Positions 8,678 through 18,900 of a stretch of DNA of 64,000 bases are shown here, one piece after another. Position 1 is the stretch's first letter; each line of letters starts with the position of its first letter. The position numbers and the translations under genes were made by a program. The stretch is from JANSWY01 sp965267245 (lineage in GTDB: Bacteria > Bacteroidota > Bacteroidia > Cytophagales > Cyclobacteriaceae): the NCBI GenBank assembly GCA_965267245.1, contig OZ253939.1, forward strand, positions 2,170,001 to 2,234,000, read 5' to 3'. Under the pieces are notes generated by a model, which did no database searches, was not told the origin of the DNA, and saw nothing but the letters and a program-made list of their open reading frames with translations.

Positions 8678-9862
8678 TTATATTAGTTTTTTCAACATTT
8701 CATTAACCGAATTGGGCCATGTATGAGATTCTGAAAACTTTTTACGGGCCTCTTCTTTTTGTTTATTATTCTCGCTGATAGCAACTTCAATTTTTTCGAT
8801 AAACTCATCTGCGTCTTTCGCAAGATATACAACAGACTCAAATGGAATCATAGACTCAGTAAAGGTAGCAACAACTGGTGTACCTGTAGCAAGGTATTCA
8901 TCAACCTTCCTTGGGTAATTACCAATTGTAGAACCATTTATCATTTGGGGGTTAATGCATACGTCAAAGTTATACATATACACGTTAATTTCATTAAAGT
9001 CTTTTAAACCAAGAAAATATACATTATCTATCTGATGGAGTGAGGATTCTTCAAAGACCGGATCCTGTGGGCCAACCAGAATAATACTATCATTTTTATA
9101 GTGTTCTGCTATTTTTTCTATGAGCTCAGGATCCAATCTCACAGAGGTAAGAGCTCCAATATATCCTATCTTTCTACCTTTTAATGGTTTGAGATCGTCT
9201 GGTTCTTTCAAGTTCTTTGGCCTCCTGATAAAGTGTTCAACATCACAGCCCTGACCTACATAATGTGCATTTTTATTGAATTCTGATGCGTAGTTTGCTA
9301 AGTATAGAGAATTGGCACATATAACATCATAGTTTTTGATTAGCATAGGTTCTATCCTATGAGAATGTGTTTTCCAGTATTTATTTCCCCTCATGTAATC
9401 CCTGAGATAATAAACGCTTTTGACTGGGTTCAACAAATCGTACAAATAGAACCCAGAGTAGAAATCATTATCATTGATAAAATAATAGGACTCCCATCCT
9501 AAATCTTTAATGGTATTCAGGATTGACTTGGCATACCTTTTATTATTGACTTTATTTAATTTATCAAATAAGGCATTAGGTTTAACTCGATTAATCGGCT
9601 CTAAAACTGCAGGGGTGGTTAACACTCTTAAATTATCATTGATAACTTCAAGTTTATTGGATTTTGACTTGATCGCCTCCTTTCTGATAGCCATACCTGG
9701 CATATCTTTTTTGGATAACTCGGTTCTTTTAAGAGGAATGTTTACATACAGTACCTGATATTCACCTGACAACTCCAGGGCTATGTCACGGATATTACTG
9801 CCATAGGGAAAATCCCATGGCGAAAGGCTTATTATTACAAAATTATTTGATAGGAGTTTCAT
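8678..9862 (-). CDS. Glycosyltransferase, GT-B fold (GT4/GT1-like)
   Basis: A glycosyltransferase of 394 aa with two Rossmann-like halves. The N-terminal half carries ISLSPWDFPYGSNIRDIA. The C-terminal half has GRKIGYIGALTSVRLDPELI, a NVYFLGLKDFNEI strand-loop and the donor-site region PRKVDEYLATGTPVVATF, where the usual E-x7-E motif is partly relaxed. These features fit GT4-type retaining enzymes of polysaccharide clusters. It overlaps the flippase gene upstream by 20 bases and is followed by the TolC-like gene, so it belongs to the same transcript. The donor sugar is unknown. Confidence 0.85.
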   Translation of the reverse strand: MKLLSNNFVIISLSPWDFPYGSNIRDIALELSGEYQVLYVNIPLKRTELSKKDMPGMAIRKEAIKSKSNKLEVINDNLRVLTTPAVLEPINRVKPNALFDKLNKVNNKRYAKSILNTIKDLGWESYYFINDNDFYSGFYLYDLLNPVKSVYYLRDYMRGNKYWKTHSHRIEPMLIKNYDVICANSLYLANYASEFNKNAHYVGQGCDVEHFIRRPKNLKEPDDLKPLKGRKIGYIGALTSVRLDPELIEKIAEHYKNDSIILVGPQDPVFEESSLHQIDNVYFLGLKDFNEINVYMYNFDVCINPQMINGSTIGNYPRKVDEYLATGTPVVATFTESMIPFESVVYLAKDADEFIEKIEVAISENNKQKEEARKKFSESHTWPNSVNEMLKKLI

Positions 9863-11213
9863 CTTCTATTTTTCTTGTAAATAATTTACTTACTATCAAC
9901 TGGGTGCCTTGTTTGTAGGCCAATAAGAATTCCTTAAAACTTTGAATCATGGAAAACTTACAAGACCTATGGATATAATATAATGCTACAGATAAAAAGA
10001 ATGTACCAGAAATCAAGGTAGAAATGGCGGCACCAATCATCCCTCCATACCACGCGTCAATAGGTATTAAAATGTAGTTTAAGATCACGTTTATAAATGT
10101 ACTTGGCAAAAGTACATAGAAACCAATTTGAGGTTTACCCAGGATTTCCAATGTGGTACCTGCTTGCACAGCATAAGGTTTAATCAGATTGTAAACCATA
10201 AAAATTTGCAAAATAAATACTGCCTCAAGGTACTTTTCACCAGCAACAATCGAGATAAAAAATGATGGGAATAAAAATAGCAGCGTCAGAAATGGAGCTA
10301 TCGCAGCTAGAATAATACCTGTAGACTTTTCGTACATTCTTGCCTGTTCTTTTTCCGGATCCCCGGAATTTAGTGTTTCAGCGATTCTGGGATAAACTAA
10401 TTGTGAAATTGAAGTCAAAGGCACTTCAATAAAATTCACAAACCGCACAGCTACATTATAATTTGCGACTGCTTCAGTACCTATGAAATAGCCAAGCATC
10501 AATTGATCTATGCTCTTTGAAATGATCGATGTAATGGAAACACCAAAGATATACTTCCCAAAATTTAACAGATCGACAAACAGTTTGCGTGAAAAAATGA
10601 ATTTACTGAACTCCACCAGTCTTAAAAAGAACAATGAAGTTATCAACCCTATCACTACAGATACTGCATGCAAAATTGAAAAAGTCTCAAGCGATACATT
10701 ATCAAACCTAAAAAATACCGCCAGCGTAATGAAAAAGTAACTACCATATCTCATAAATGAGATTATAGAGACCACCTGATACTTGACCTTCGAATAGAAA
10801 TAAAACAATATTTGCGATAGTGGAATGATAAGTATTGATGAAATACAGTATACCCTAATCATATATCGCAATGCTGGCGAATCATATATATTGGCTACTA
10901 ATCCCGATATAGCAAAAAGAACAATTGCCATGAAAAGGGTTATCACAATATTTAGTACAAACGACGCGGTTAGAACTTCATCATTTTCAAATTTCTTATC
11001 AATCGCATACTTAATATACCCATTTTGTACAAAGCCGTTCCTGGACATCTCAACAAGTGTCACAATGATCAGGTATATTGAGTATACTCCAAAATCCGAT
11101 TTATCCAGGTAACGAACCAACAAGAAATAAGTAGCGAAACCAAAGAAGAAAATTACAAACCGATTGATCATTGAAAAACTTCCGCTCTTCAACCAATATG
11201 ATGCACGGGACAT
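9843..11213 (-). CDS. Polysaccharide biosynthesis flippase (Wzx-like, MOP superfamily)
   Basis: A polytopic membrane protein of about 456 aa with roughly 12-14 hydrophobic segments, of the oligosaccharide flippase type. Diagnostic stretches are the N-terminal GSFSMINRFVIFFFGFATYFLL with the following YLDKSDFGVYSIYL, and the mid-protein LMLGYFIGTEAVANYNVAVRF. It probably flips undecaprenyl-linked repeat units to the periplasm. A GTG at 11228 would give five more residues; the ATG at 11213 starts the more typical N-terminus. It lies 38 bases downstream of the acyltransferase stop in the same operon. Confidence 0.87.
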   Translation of the reverse strand: MSRASYWLKSGSFSMINRFVIFFFGFATYFLLVRYLDKSDFGVYSIYLIIVTLVEMSRNGFVQNGYIKYAIDKKFENDEVLTASFVLNIVITLFMAIVLFAISGLVANIYDSPALRYMIRVYCISSILIIPLSQILFYFYSKVKYQVVSIISFMRYGSYFFITLAVFFRFDNVSLETFSILHAVSVVIGLITSLFFLRLVEFSKFIFSRKLFVDLLNFGKYIFGVSITSIISKSIDQLMLGYFIGTEAVANYNVAVRFVNFIEVPLTSISQLVYPRIAETLNSGDPEKEQARMYEKSTGIILAAIAPFLTLLFLFPSFFISIVAGEKYLEAVFILQIFMVYNLIKPYAVQAGTTLEILGKPQIGFYVLLPSTFINVILNYILIPIDAWYGGMIGAAISTLISGTFFLSVALYYIHRSCKFSMIQSFKEFLLAYKQGTQLIVSKLFTRKIEDETPIK

Positions 11214-11251
11214 ACTAGTAATTATCACAGTTTATTTGAACCCAAATCATC

Positions 11252-12517
11252 TTATTCAAGTGACTTTTTACGATTAAGAAACATGGAAATCCTTTTAGGC
11301 CAATTGGGATCCATACAGGGTTTCTCAATAAGCACAAAAAACAAGGCACTTGACGCCAATGTTAATGGGACCAATATAATCCCAAGCACAAGCATATTAC
11401 CCAAAAAACTGTCTGTTGGACTATCAAACACATGCATAAATGAAGTAACACCAACCTGAAGTATAAATAAATGAATCAGGTAAATACTATAACACATACC
11501 TCCAATAGTTGAAATCAAGGTAATTTGTGATATCTTCCTCCCTATTCCTCCACTCATGACTCCTGCAAAAAACAGAAACATCCCTAGATATTTCACATTC
11601 TCCAAACACATTATGTATAAGTACTCACTGCTGCTATAAAACAACAAATTCATACCATATGGCTTCAAGTAATAATCAGATATTACGAAGACTACAAACC
11701 CAATAATAAAAAAAAGGGATGCACTCTTTTTGAAAAATTCTTTTTCTAACGTTTTGTTGAGATACAAGTAACAAATAATGAAACCCAGAATAAAATATTG
11801 AATGTAATTGGTCACCAGAAACATCTGGTACTTTCTCAAGACAACAATGTAGATCAATGCCTTGAATAGAAGCATACTTAATAATGTGATTGGTATGAAC
11901 CACTTTTTGAGACTTGCCTTCCTTAAGAACCAAAAGATTCCAAGTAGAAAGAATGGAGCCAGGATATAAAACTGAAATTCAATTTCAAGAGACCATGCAG
12001 GTGGATTTATCCTGGGATATGATGTAAATACCAATCCATGAAGGTAGACAAAGCTTGCCAGGAAGCTCTCGAAGAGACTGATCTCACTGCTTGCTGATGA
12101 TTCTGTACCCATTTTTAATGAGCCCAACGAATTGTATAGTAAAAGGAGTGCAAAAAAACCTAACACCAAAACAACCAAATATGGTGGTTCGAGTCTCGTC
12201 AATCGACGAATAAAGTACTTTTTAAAATTGAAGTTAACCTCTACATCATCCACCCACTTCTTAATCAGAGGCATGGCAATTACAAATCCACTAATCACAA
12301 AAAATATGTGGACACCTAATTTTCCACTTGGCAATAAATAAAAGTACTCATCATCCGGAGAGTGTATACCTCGGGCATGCATATTTCTTTGAACCCTCTC
12401 GGCTAAATGATATATGATAACCGGGGCTATCGCAAAAAAACGTAAACCATCAATTTCTTGAATGAATTTTCCAGATGATGTACGGCGCTGGAAATATTTA
12501 ATGAGGAACTTGTTCAT
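11252..12517 (-). CDS. Acyltransferase 3 family membrane protein (OafA-like)
   Basis: A 421-aa polytopic acyltransferase. The family signature is at the N-terminus: EIDGLRFFAIAPVIIYH, with the catalytic-type histidine ending the first helix, then GKLGVHIFFVISGFVIAMPL and the RRLTRLEPPYL motif. About ten transmembrane segments follow. Members O-acylate (usually acetylate) sugars of surface polysaccharides. It is the first gene of the operon reading down to 7206, and a TATCTTTG promoter element lies 35 bases upstream. The acyl group and acceptor are not deducible. Confidence 0.88.
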   Translation of the reverse strand: MNKFLIKYFQRRTSSGKFIQEIDGLRFFAIAPVIIYHLAERVQRNMHARGIHSPDDEYFYLLPSGKLGVHIFFVISGFVIAMPLIKKWVDDVEVNFNFKKYFIRRLTRLEPPYLVVLVLGFFALLLLYNSLGSLKMGTESSASSEISLFESFLASFVYLHGLVFTSYPRINPPAWSLEIEFQFYILAPFFLLGIFWFLRKASLKKWFIPITLLSMLLFKALIYIVVLRKYQMFLVTNYIQYFILGFIICYLYLNKTLEKEFFKKSASLFFIIGFVVFVISDYYLKPYGMNLLFYSSSEYLYIMCLENVKYLGMFLFFAGVMSGGIGRKISQITLISTIGGMCYSIYLIHLFILQVGVTSFMHVFDSPTDSFLGNMLVLGIILVPLTLASSALFFVLIEKPCMDPNWPKRISMFLNRKKSLE

Positions 12518-12551
12518 TAAAAAAGTGTGTTATGCGCGAGTTATTCGGTCG

Positions 12552-12559
12552 CAAAGATA
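12552..12559 (-). promoter_or_regulatory. Probable -7 promoter element for the 12517-7206 operon
   Basis: On the minus strand the sequence reads TATCTTTGCG, an exact match to the Bacteroidota -7 consensus TAnnTTTG, 35 bases before the acyltransferase ATG. A clear -33 TTG at the expected distance is not visible, so the call rests on the -7 box and position. Confidence 0.45.
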
Positions 12560-12603
12560 GCCTAATTATGCAATTACTTATTTTATATGGTATTATTTAA
12601 AAA

Positions 12604-13467
12604 CTAATTGTTCAACTTACCCAATATTGCCTCATCAAGCTGATCGAGAATTCCAGAATCAACCTTAATATCAAATTTTCTGGCGTACAATTTATCACTC
12701 TCAAGCAGCTTCTGAAGATCTTCTTTCACAATAATTTTAGGGTTCGATCCTCCTTGTGACCAGTCAATATACCTTCCGCTATTGTTGATTACTTTTACCC
12801 GGAATTCAGAATTCATCACAATACTGGGAATTAAAAACTCATCTGGTGCCCAGGTATATCTTACAAATCGTCTTAACTTCTTATGCTCTTTCAAATAGTT
12901 AATAACATACCTGGCGCAATCTGAAGACATTGTCCACCACGTGGCACGTGGACCTCCATAAAGTTTTGGGAAATGGTCAAATTTTCTATCTGGCAGTAGG
13001 GTGTTCAAAATTTTCTGAATTAAATACCTGCCCTTAAATCCAAAATCTGTAGCATGATACTTTTTGTATCTTTTGGCCGCATCAACCCACCAATCAGAAT
13101 TTTCATCTTCCAACATAAAGAAAGAATGACCAATTCTTTCACTGTAATAATTCACAATGTAATCATTATCCTTAATTGGATAATCCTGTCCGGAAAAAGC
13201 GCTAACAAAATCATAATTTCCCCGAGAGAGCATCTCTTCACAACAATCAATTACAGTTTTTGTAAAGGTGTAGGATGCCCAACTTATTTCTCTACGTAGA
13301 TGAGTAAAAAAAACATTCTTGATTTCACCCAGATATTTGAATTGATCAATTGAGAATTTCTTGTCAACATGTATATAAAAGTGAAAACTATCATGGCTCA
13401 TTCTTTTCACCAACCGTTCAATTTGGTCTGGATCTTTGTAAGCCATTATCACAAAGGCTTTCCGCAT
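12604..13467 (-). CDS. Core-2/I-branching-type beta-1,6-N-acetylglucosaminyltransferase (GT14)
   Basis: A 287-aa enzyme of the GT14 family. It begins with AFVIMAYKDPDQIERLVKRM and has FYIHVDKKF, the SGQDYPIKDNDYI motif (about residues 92-104), a GGPRATWWTMS stretch and the APDEFLIPSIVMNS region expected around the catalytic acid. The bacterial members work in surface-polysaccharide clusters and may transfer GlcNAc, xylose or related sugars. The gene stands between a T9SS beta-helix protein and the acyltransferase operon, with its own 109-base upstream gap. Confidence 0.87.
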   Translation of the reverse strand: MRKAFVIMAYKDPDQIERLVKRMSHDSFHFYIHVDKKFSIDQFKYLGEIKNVFFTHLRREISWASYTFTKTVIDCCEEMLSRGNYDFVSAFSGQDYPIKDNDYIVNYYSERIGHSFFMLEDENSDWWVDAAKRYKKYHATDFGFKGRYLIQKILNTLLPDRKFDHFPKLYGGPRATWWTMSSDCARYVINYLKEHKKLRRFVRYTWAPDEFLIPSIVMNSEFRVKVINNSGRYIDWSQGGSNPKIIVKEDLQKLLESDKLYARKFDIKVDSGILDQLDEAILGKLNN

Positions 13468-13576
13468 TTCTCTGAAATTAAAAATTGGGTAGTGCGAAAG
13501 TAATCATCATTACCAGCACATACCCAATTAATTCCATGAATATTAAAGAATGCTTTGCGAGGAAAAAGTTTACGAC

Positions 13577-15517
13577 CTAGATCTTTCTGACTTTCAATTC
13601 CTCGTCTCCGATTTTCAGAATGTAAATTCCGGAAAGCAATTCACTCAAATCAAGCATTACAAAATCTTGAAACTTCGGCACTTGCTGACTCAAGACTACT
13701 TTCCCATCTAATCCATATAGTAAAACATTAACATCCTCTTCCAAAGAAGACTTTCTTACCAGGTATATGGAATTTTGTGCTGGATTAGGATAGAGCATAA
13801 AGTCTGAAGCCTCTTCAGTACCCGCTATTAAATTTCCGAAACCAGTTAATGTCACATCTACAGTAGTCGCTGACTCTGATGTTAGCTGAAGTGTTACGCT
13901 TTGTTCTCCAGTTTGTGATGGGATGAATTTTACGTAAATAGTTGATTCCACACCAAAATCATAATCTGGTGAAATTGTAACTGGATCATCAGAACTAAAA
14001 TCCTCCTCATCAAGAGACACCTTAAACCCATCACCTTGGGCAGCAGTTATGTCCCCTTCCATATCGAATCCATTTACCGTGAAACTCATTGTTGTATTTG
14101 AAATCTCATTTACTAGACCTGGAGGAAATGCTAAAGTTGATTCGGATGTTGAGATGGTGGGTCTTGTGAATTCATATGCTCCCATATCCACCGCATCGCC
14201 ATAAACTCTTGAATGCCTTGAAATATCTTTGTCTATTTCATATTCTTCAATGCTCAAACCCTGATCTATCGCTGAAGAACCTTCCAATAACTTATAAACG
14301 TCATTTTCCATGTCCTCGAACTCAAGATCCGTTTCAGTCATCACCTCAACATTATTTGTTGCGGTGTAATTTGTATTTCCAGCATAATAACCTTTACCAG
14401 GACTCAAGAATATATTATTGAATACTTCATTATTGCTCTTGGTTGTCTCACTCGACCACCATTGAATTCCATAATCATTTGCGTCAATTATTGTGTTATT
14501 GAAGAATCTAAACCCTGTTCCTTCAGTTGCTTTTACATTACCCGTAAAAATTCCGTCTGAAGTACATCTTACGATAAGATTGTTATACACCAGGTTGTCT
14601 CCTCTTCCTTGCATGAAAATCCCCCAACCTATTCCATCAACGATGGTGTTATTATATAGTCTTCCTGTTGTCCCAGGATTTATCATAAACCCAGTGGTAT
14701 GACCATTATCTCCAGCCTGACCATATTTCTCAATATAATTATTATAGATCTCACAGTCCGAAATTGCAGAACCTACTTGAATTCCATCTCTACCTGTGTT
14801 TATAGTGATATTATCATGAATTCTCACTCCTTCTAAAACTGGCTCTTCTACTGGACAATTTGGGTAATCATGGTGCCAATGAGATCCACCAACATAGATT
14901 CCCTCACCACCTTGTGTGTCATGTATGTAATTATGGTGAATATGTGTATTATACTGAGTAAAATTATCGCGGGTTAAACTACCATCACATTTCGGGTTCG
15001 ACCTGGCCGCAATCCCCGCATAACTGGCTTCAATTACTTCTACTCCAAATAACTCAAAATCTGTAGCTCTATTTTGAATATCAACTCCAAACTGAGCCAT
15101 AACTTTGATACCATACTTGTCTGAGGTAGATCCATTTCCACCAATTACAACATGTTCCGATTGTATTAGATTTACTCCAATAGATTTTGTCGGATCCTGT
15201 CCACATTGAATGGTTCCATCACAATTGATAAAGACGATAGGGTTTTCTGCAGTTCCATGAATGTTAGTGATTAACAAGCCATCACGAACACCGGCTCTGA
15301 GTCCAACGGTATCTCCGGGTTGTACATCCGTAATATCCCCATCAAACTTCCAATCTCCTGGTTCGACTACAAAGTCACAGGAACTGCAACTCTGATCGAT
15401 GTATGTTAAAGGTGATTGCTCGTATTCTAAGGTTGTTGTTTGTCCCCTCAAATCTGCAATTATGGAAAAGCAAATTAGTGCAACAACGAGGGATTTGTTG
15501 ATTAGCGATAGTGACAT
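13577..15517 (-). CDS. T9SS-secreted right-handed parallel beta-helix protein
   Basis: A secreted cargo protein. The ATG at 15517 gives a good signal peptide (MSLSLINKSLVVALICFS, cleavage near LRGQ); an upstream ATG at 15565 would add 16 unhelpful residues. Residues of about 50-420 form a right-handed beta-helix with repeated N-x-I/V turns such as HIHHNYIHDTQGG, VYNNLIVRCTSDGIF and FFNNTIIDANDYGI, as in polysaccharide lyases and NosD-like proteins. An Ig-like/anchor-type beta domain follows (about 450-560). The last 75 residues are a T9SS type A sorting domain (YPNPAQNSIY to GIYILKIGDEELKVRKI). It may bind or cleave the locus polysaccharide; no lyase catalytic triad was assigned. Confidence 0.82.
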   Translation of the reverse strand: MSLSLINKSLVVALICFSIIADLRGQTTTLEYEQSPLTYIDQSCSSCDFVVEPGDWKFDGDITDVQPGDTVGLRAGVRDGLLITNIHGTAENPIVFINCDGTIQCGQDPTKSIGVNLIQSEHVVIGGNGSTSDKYGIKVMAQFGVDIQNRATDFELFGVEVIEASYAGIAARSNPKCDGSLTRDNFTQYNTHIHHNYIHDTQGGEGIYVGGSHWHHDYPNCPVEEPVLEGVRIHDNITINTGRDGIQVGSAISDCEIYNNYIEKYGQAGDNGHTTGFMINPGTTGRLYNNTIVDGIGWGIFMQGRGDNLVYNNLIVRCTSDGIFTGNVKATEGTGFRFFNNTIIDANDYGIQWWSSETTKSNNEVFNNIFLSPGKGYYAGNTNYTATNNVEVMTETDLEFEDMENDVYKLLEGSSAIDQGLSIEEYEIDKDISRHSRVYGDAVDMGAYEFTRPTISTSESTLAFPPGLVNEISNTTMSFTVNGFDMEGDITAAQGDGFKVSLDEEDFSSDDPVTISPDYDFGVESTIYVKFIPSQTGEQSVTLQLTSESATTVDVTLTGFGNLIAGTEEASDFMLYPNPAQNSIYLVRKSSLEEDVNVLLYGLDGKVVLSQQVPKFQDFVMLDLSELLSGIYILKIGDEELKVRKI

Positions 15518-15932
15518 AAGTGTATTAATTAAGTGTGAGTATTGGTTATATACTTCAAGTTTCAATAAGTAAATATAGAATATGTCAAATTAGAATTAAA
15601 ATTATCTTATTGAATTTATGAAGATGGCTATGCAAGCTGACAAAATGGATAAAAAATACACATCACTGAAAAAAGATAAGTTAAGCCTATTGAAAAACAT
15701 CGTAAAGACCTAATAATCAAATGTTTATGCGTTACTACTATCTTTTTAATAGAACAGAAATCCTGAAGCTAAGATCCGAACCTTCGAGATATTAAGGATT
15801 CATGAAAAAATAACTGGGAATTATTCGAAAAATCAACGTTCTGATCTGAAAAAAATTTCATTTATTCTATATTCTTTGCTAATTTTGGCTTGACTCAATA
15901 GATTTTAATTCTATTTTAACGCACACGTACTA
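15518..15932. promoter_or_regulatory. Divergent intergenic region between two T9SS cargo genes
   Basis: This 415-base region separates two divergently transcribed secreted-protein genes. On the plus strand TAATTTTG at 15880-15887 matches the TAnnTTTG -7 element, 45 bases before the ATG at 15933. It holds one 31-codon frame (15618-15713, plus strand) encoding a lysine-rich peptide starting MKMAMQADKMDKKY, with no independent support. No terminator or strong inverted repeat was seen. Confidence 0.4.
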
Positions 15933-18900
15933 ATGAAAAACCACACTGCAACTGCTTTGGGCAAGTTATTGTTAATAATTTTTGTCCTTACCGGTCAATT
16001 ATCTTTCAGCCAAGAAGTCGAATTTCCGCCTGAACCTCCATATGATATTGTAGCACCATGGGGTTATACTGACGAAGGAACTAATTGGGACACATCACCT
16101 TTTTTACCTTTCACATACTCATTCAACAGATTTAGACTCATGCCTCCAAATGGTGTGACTTATGAATCTTCAACTGATACCTGGAGTTTTGACCCAGAAG
16201 AGAAGTATCCAATTATTCTTTTCTTCCATGGTGCTGGTGAAGGTGGTGATAGTAATAACAAGCAATTAAAGCATGGTGGGCAAAGGCATAGAAATGCCGT
16301 TCAGAGTGGTGAATTTCCTGGATTCTTATTGTATCCGCAAAATTCCACCATTCAAAGCATGAAATTACTCCTAGATAAGCTTGCAGAAGACCTTCCGATT
16401 GATCTAAATAGGGTCTATGTGCATGGATTATCGTTAGGTGGGGTTCAGACATGGAATTTCACACTATTATACCCAGAAACTGTAGCTGGCGCATTCCCAA
16501 TGTCTGCAATAGTCGGTGATGATAAAACTGATTTGATTTATACTGGATTAAGAATTTCACAGGGTGGACTGGATAAAAATCCAAATTATCAATGGACTGA
16601 AGACGAGCTTGCTACATTTGAGGCTTTAGGAGGACAAATTGAGTATTTCTTTTTACCAACTGCAGGACATGGAACATGGAATCAGATGTACAACAGAAGT
16701 GACTTTTTTAGCTGGTTTCTAGATCAAAAGGTCAATAATATTATTGCAAAGTTCGGTTATGATGAAGTCTGTCCGGAAGACCCAATTGATGTTACATTAG
16801 GTGTGAATCCAGGCCACAATGGATATGAGTGGATGAGAAATGGTGTTGTACTTTCAGGTGAAAACGGTCATGAATTGAATGTCTCCTCTTTTGGGAAATA
16901 TCAGGTACGTGTTCAAATAGGAACAACTTGGACTGACTGGTCTGAAGAACATATAGTCAAAGAAAAAACTCCAACAGCTACACCACCGATTACTGTGGAC
17001 GGATTGCAATCTACGGTTCTTCCTGATCCGAATGGTAAAACTACTGTGACTCTGGGTTTACCGGACGGTTATACTGATTATTTATGGCATAAAGATGGGG
17101 TTGAATTTGGAACTACACAAACCATAGAAGCTACAGCGGGTACTTATGAAGCCTATGTAACTGAAGAATTCGGTTGTTCGTCTTTACCCTCAAGACCATT
17201 TTATGTAATTGATAATTCAAGTCCTGGGGCTGTACCTCCAAAAGTTCAGGGATTAGAAGCTTTTAATGTACAGAAATCACAATTAACCTTAAATTGGATT
17301 GATCCTGTTGTTGCAATTAAGGAATCTGGGTATGAGATTTGGAGAAAGGCTGAAGGTGAAGAGCTCTTTTCTCTTATTACGGTTACTAAGGCAAACAAGT
17401 CCTCTTATACTGATACAGACTTACTGCCAGGAACTGAATATACTTACATTATGAGATCATACAACTCTCAAGGTGCGAGCGAGGTTAGTGATGCAATTGT
17501 TGTATTAACAGATAGTGACCAGAATCCGCCAAGTGCACCCAGTCAACTCATCATCACATCATTGAACAATTTCTCAACAGGGTTAGAGTGGTTAGAAGCC
17601 ACAGATGATGTAGGTGTAGAGCGGTATGAGATTTACCAAAATGAACAAAAAGTATTGGTAACAAGCAATACTAATATTACAGTATATAACCTTGAAGAAG
17701 GGGAAATCTATCGTTTTGCTGTTCGTGCAGTAGACCTTGCAGGAAATGTTTCTCCATTTAGTAATATCGTTATTTCTCAACCTGTTGCTGCTGGTTTGAA
17801 CTATGAATATTATGAGGGCAGCTGGTCAGCATTGCCTGACTTTGATGTATTAACACCAATTAAGACAGGTCTTTCAGATAATGTGGACATTGGCGTAAGA
17901 GAACAGAATGACTATTTCGCATTCAGGTGGTCTGGAGTAATCAATATTCCGGAGGCTGGATCATATACATTCGAAACATACTCTGATGATGGAAGTAAAC
18001 TTTACATTGGTTCGTATGATGAGGCTGACCTTGTTGTAGACAATGATGGACTTCATGGAAATGTATATGCTGAAGGCACTTATGTGTTTGATGAGGCAGG
18101 TTCTTATCCAATTGTTATCACATTCTTTGAAAGAACTGGAGGACACAACATTCAGGTTTACTGGAAAAACACACCGATGTTTACCAATCGGCAATTAATT
18201 CCGGATGCTGCATTCAGAGATGAGGTTGTTATTCCGGAGGAAGATATTTACTCACCTTATAACCTCGCTGCAGTTGGCGTTTCCTATGATCAGGTTGATT
18301 TAACCTGGCAGGATTCGAGTGCAGTTGAATTGGGTTTCCAGGTGTACCGGTCAATTGATGGTATAAATTTCTCTCCAATAGCAATAGTTGAGCCAGATAC
18401 ATATTTGTACGAAGACACAAATGTTGACCCGGCGACAACTTATTACTACAGAGTAATTACGCTAGGCTTGTACGGACAGTCTTCAGGAGCACAGGCTCCT
18501 GACGCAATCGCTCACTTAAATTTCGAAAATGACATTTCAGATATTTCAGGTAATGGGGTAAACTCAAATATTTCAGGAACAGTTACATTTCCTACTGGCA
18601 ATAGCAAAGAAGGAGTTAGAGCTGCTGAATTCCCTGGTGGTAATAACTATATAGACTTAGATATCGGGAATCAGTTCATACACACAGCTTTTACTGAGCG
18701 TTCTGTGGCTTTCTGGGTTTACAATTCTCAACCAATAGGAATACTGGATTTATATGACGAAGGTGGAAGTACAAATGGGTTTGGTATCCGAATAAACGAT
18801 GGAAATGTAGATTTCGCTGTTCAAGACAATCACTCTATCGTTACTATTAGTGGAGCACTTCCATTAAATGAATGGGCTCATGTAGCAGCTGTATTTGACA

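Noticed and set aside
15618..15713. 31-codon lysine-rich open frame in the divergent T9SS intergenic region
   Set aside because: No coupling, motif or conservation evidence; it is short enough to arise by chance in AT-rich DNA.
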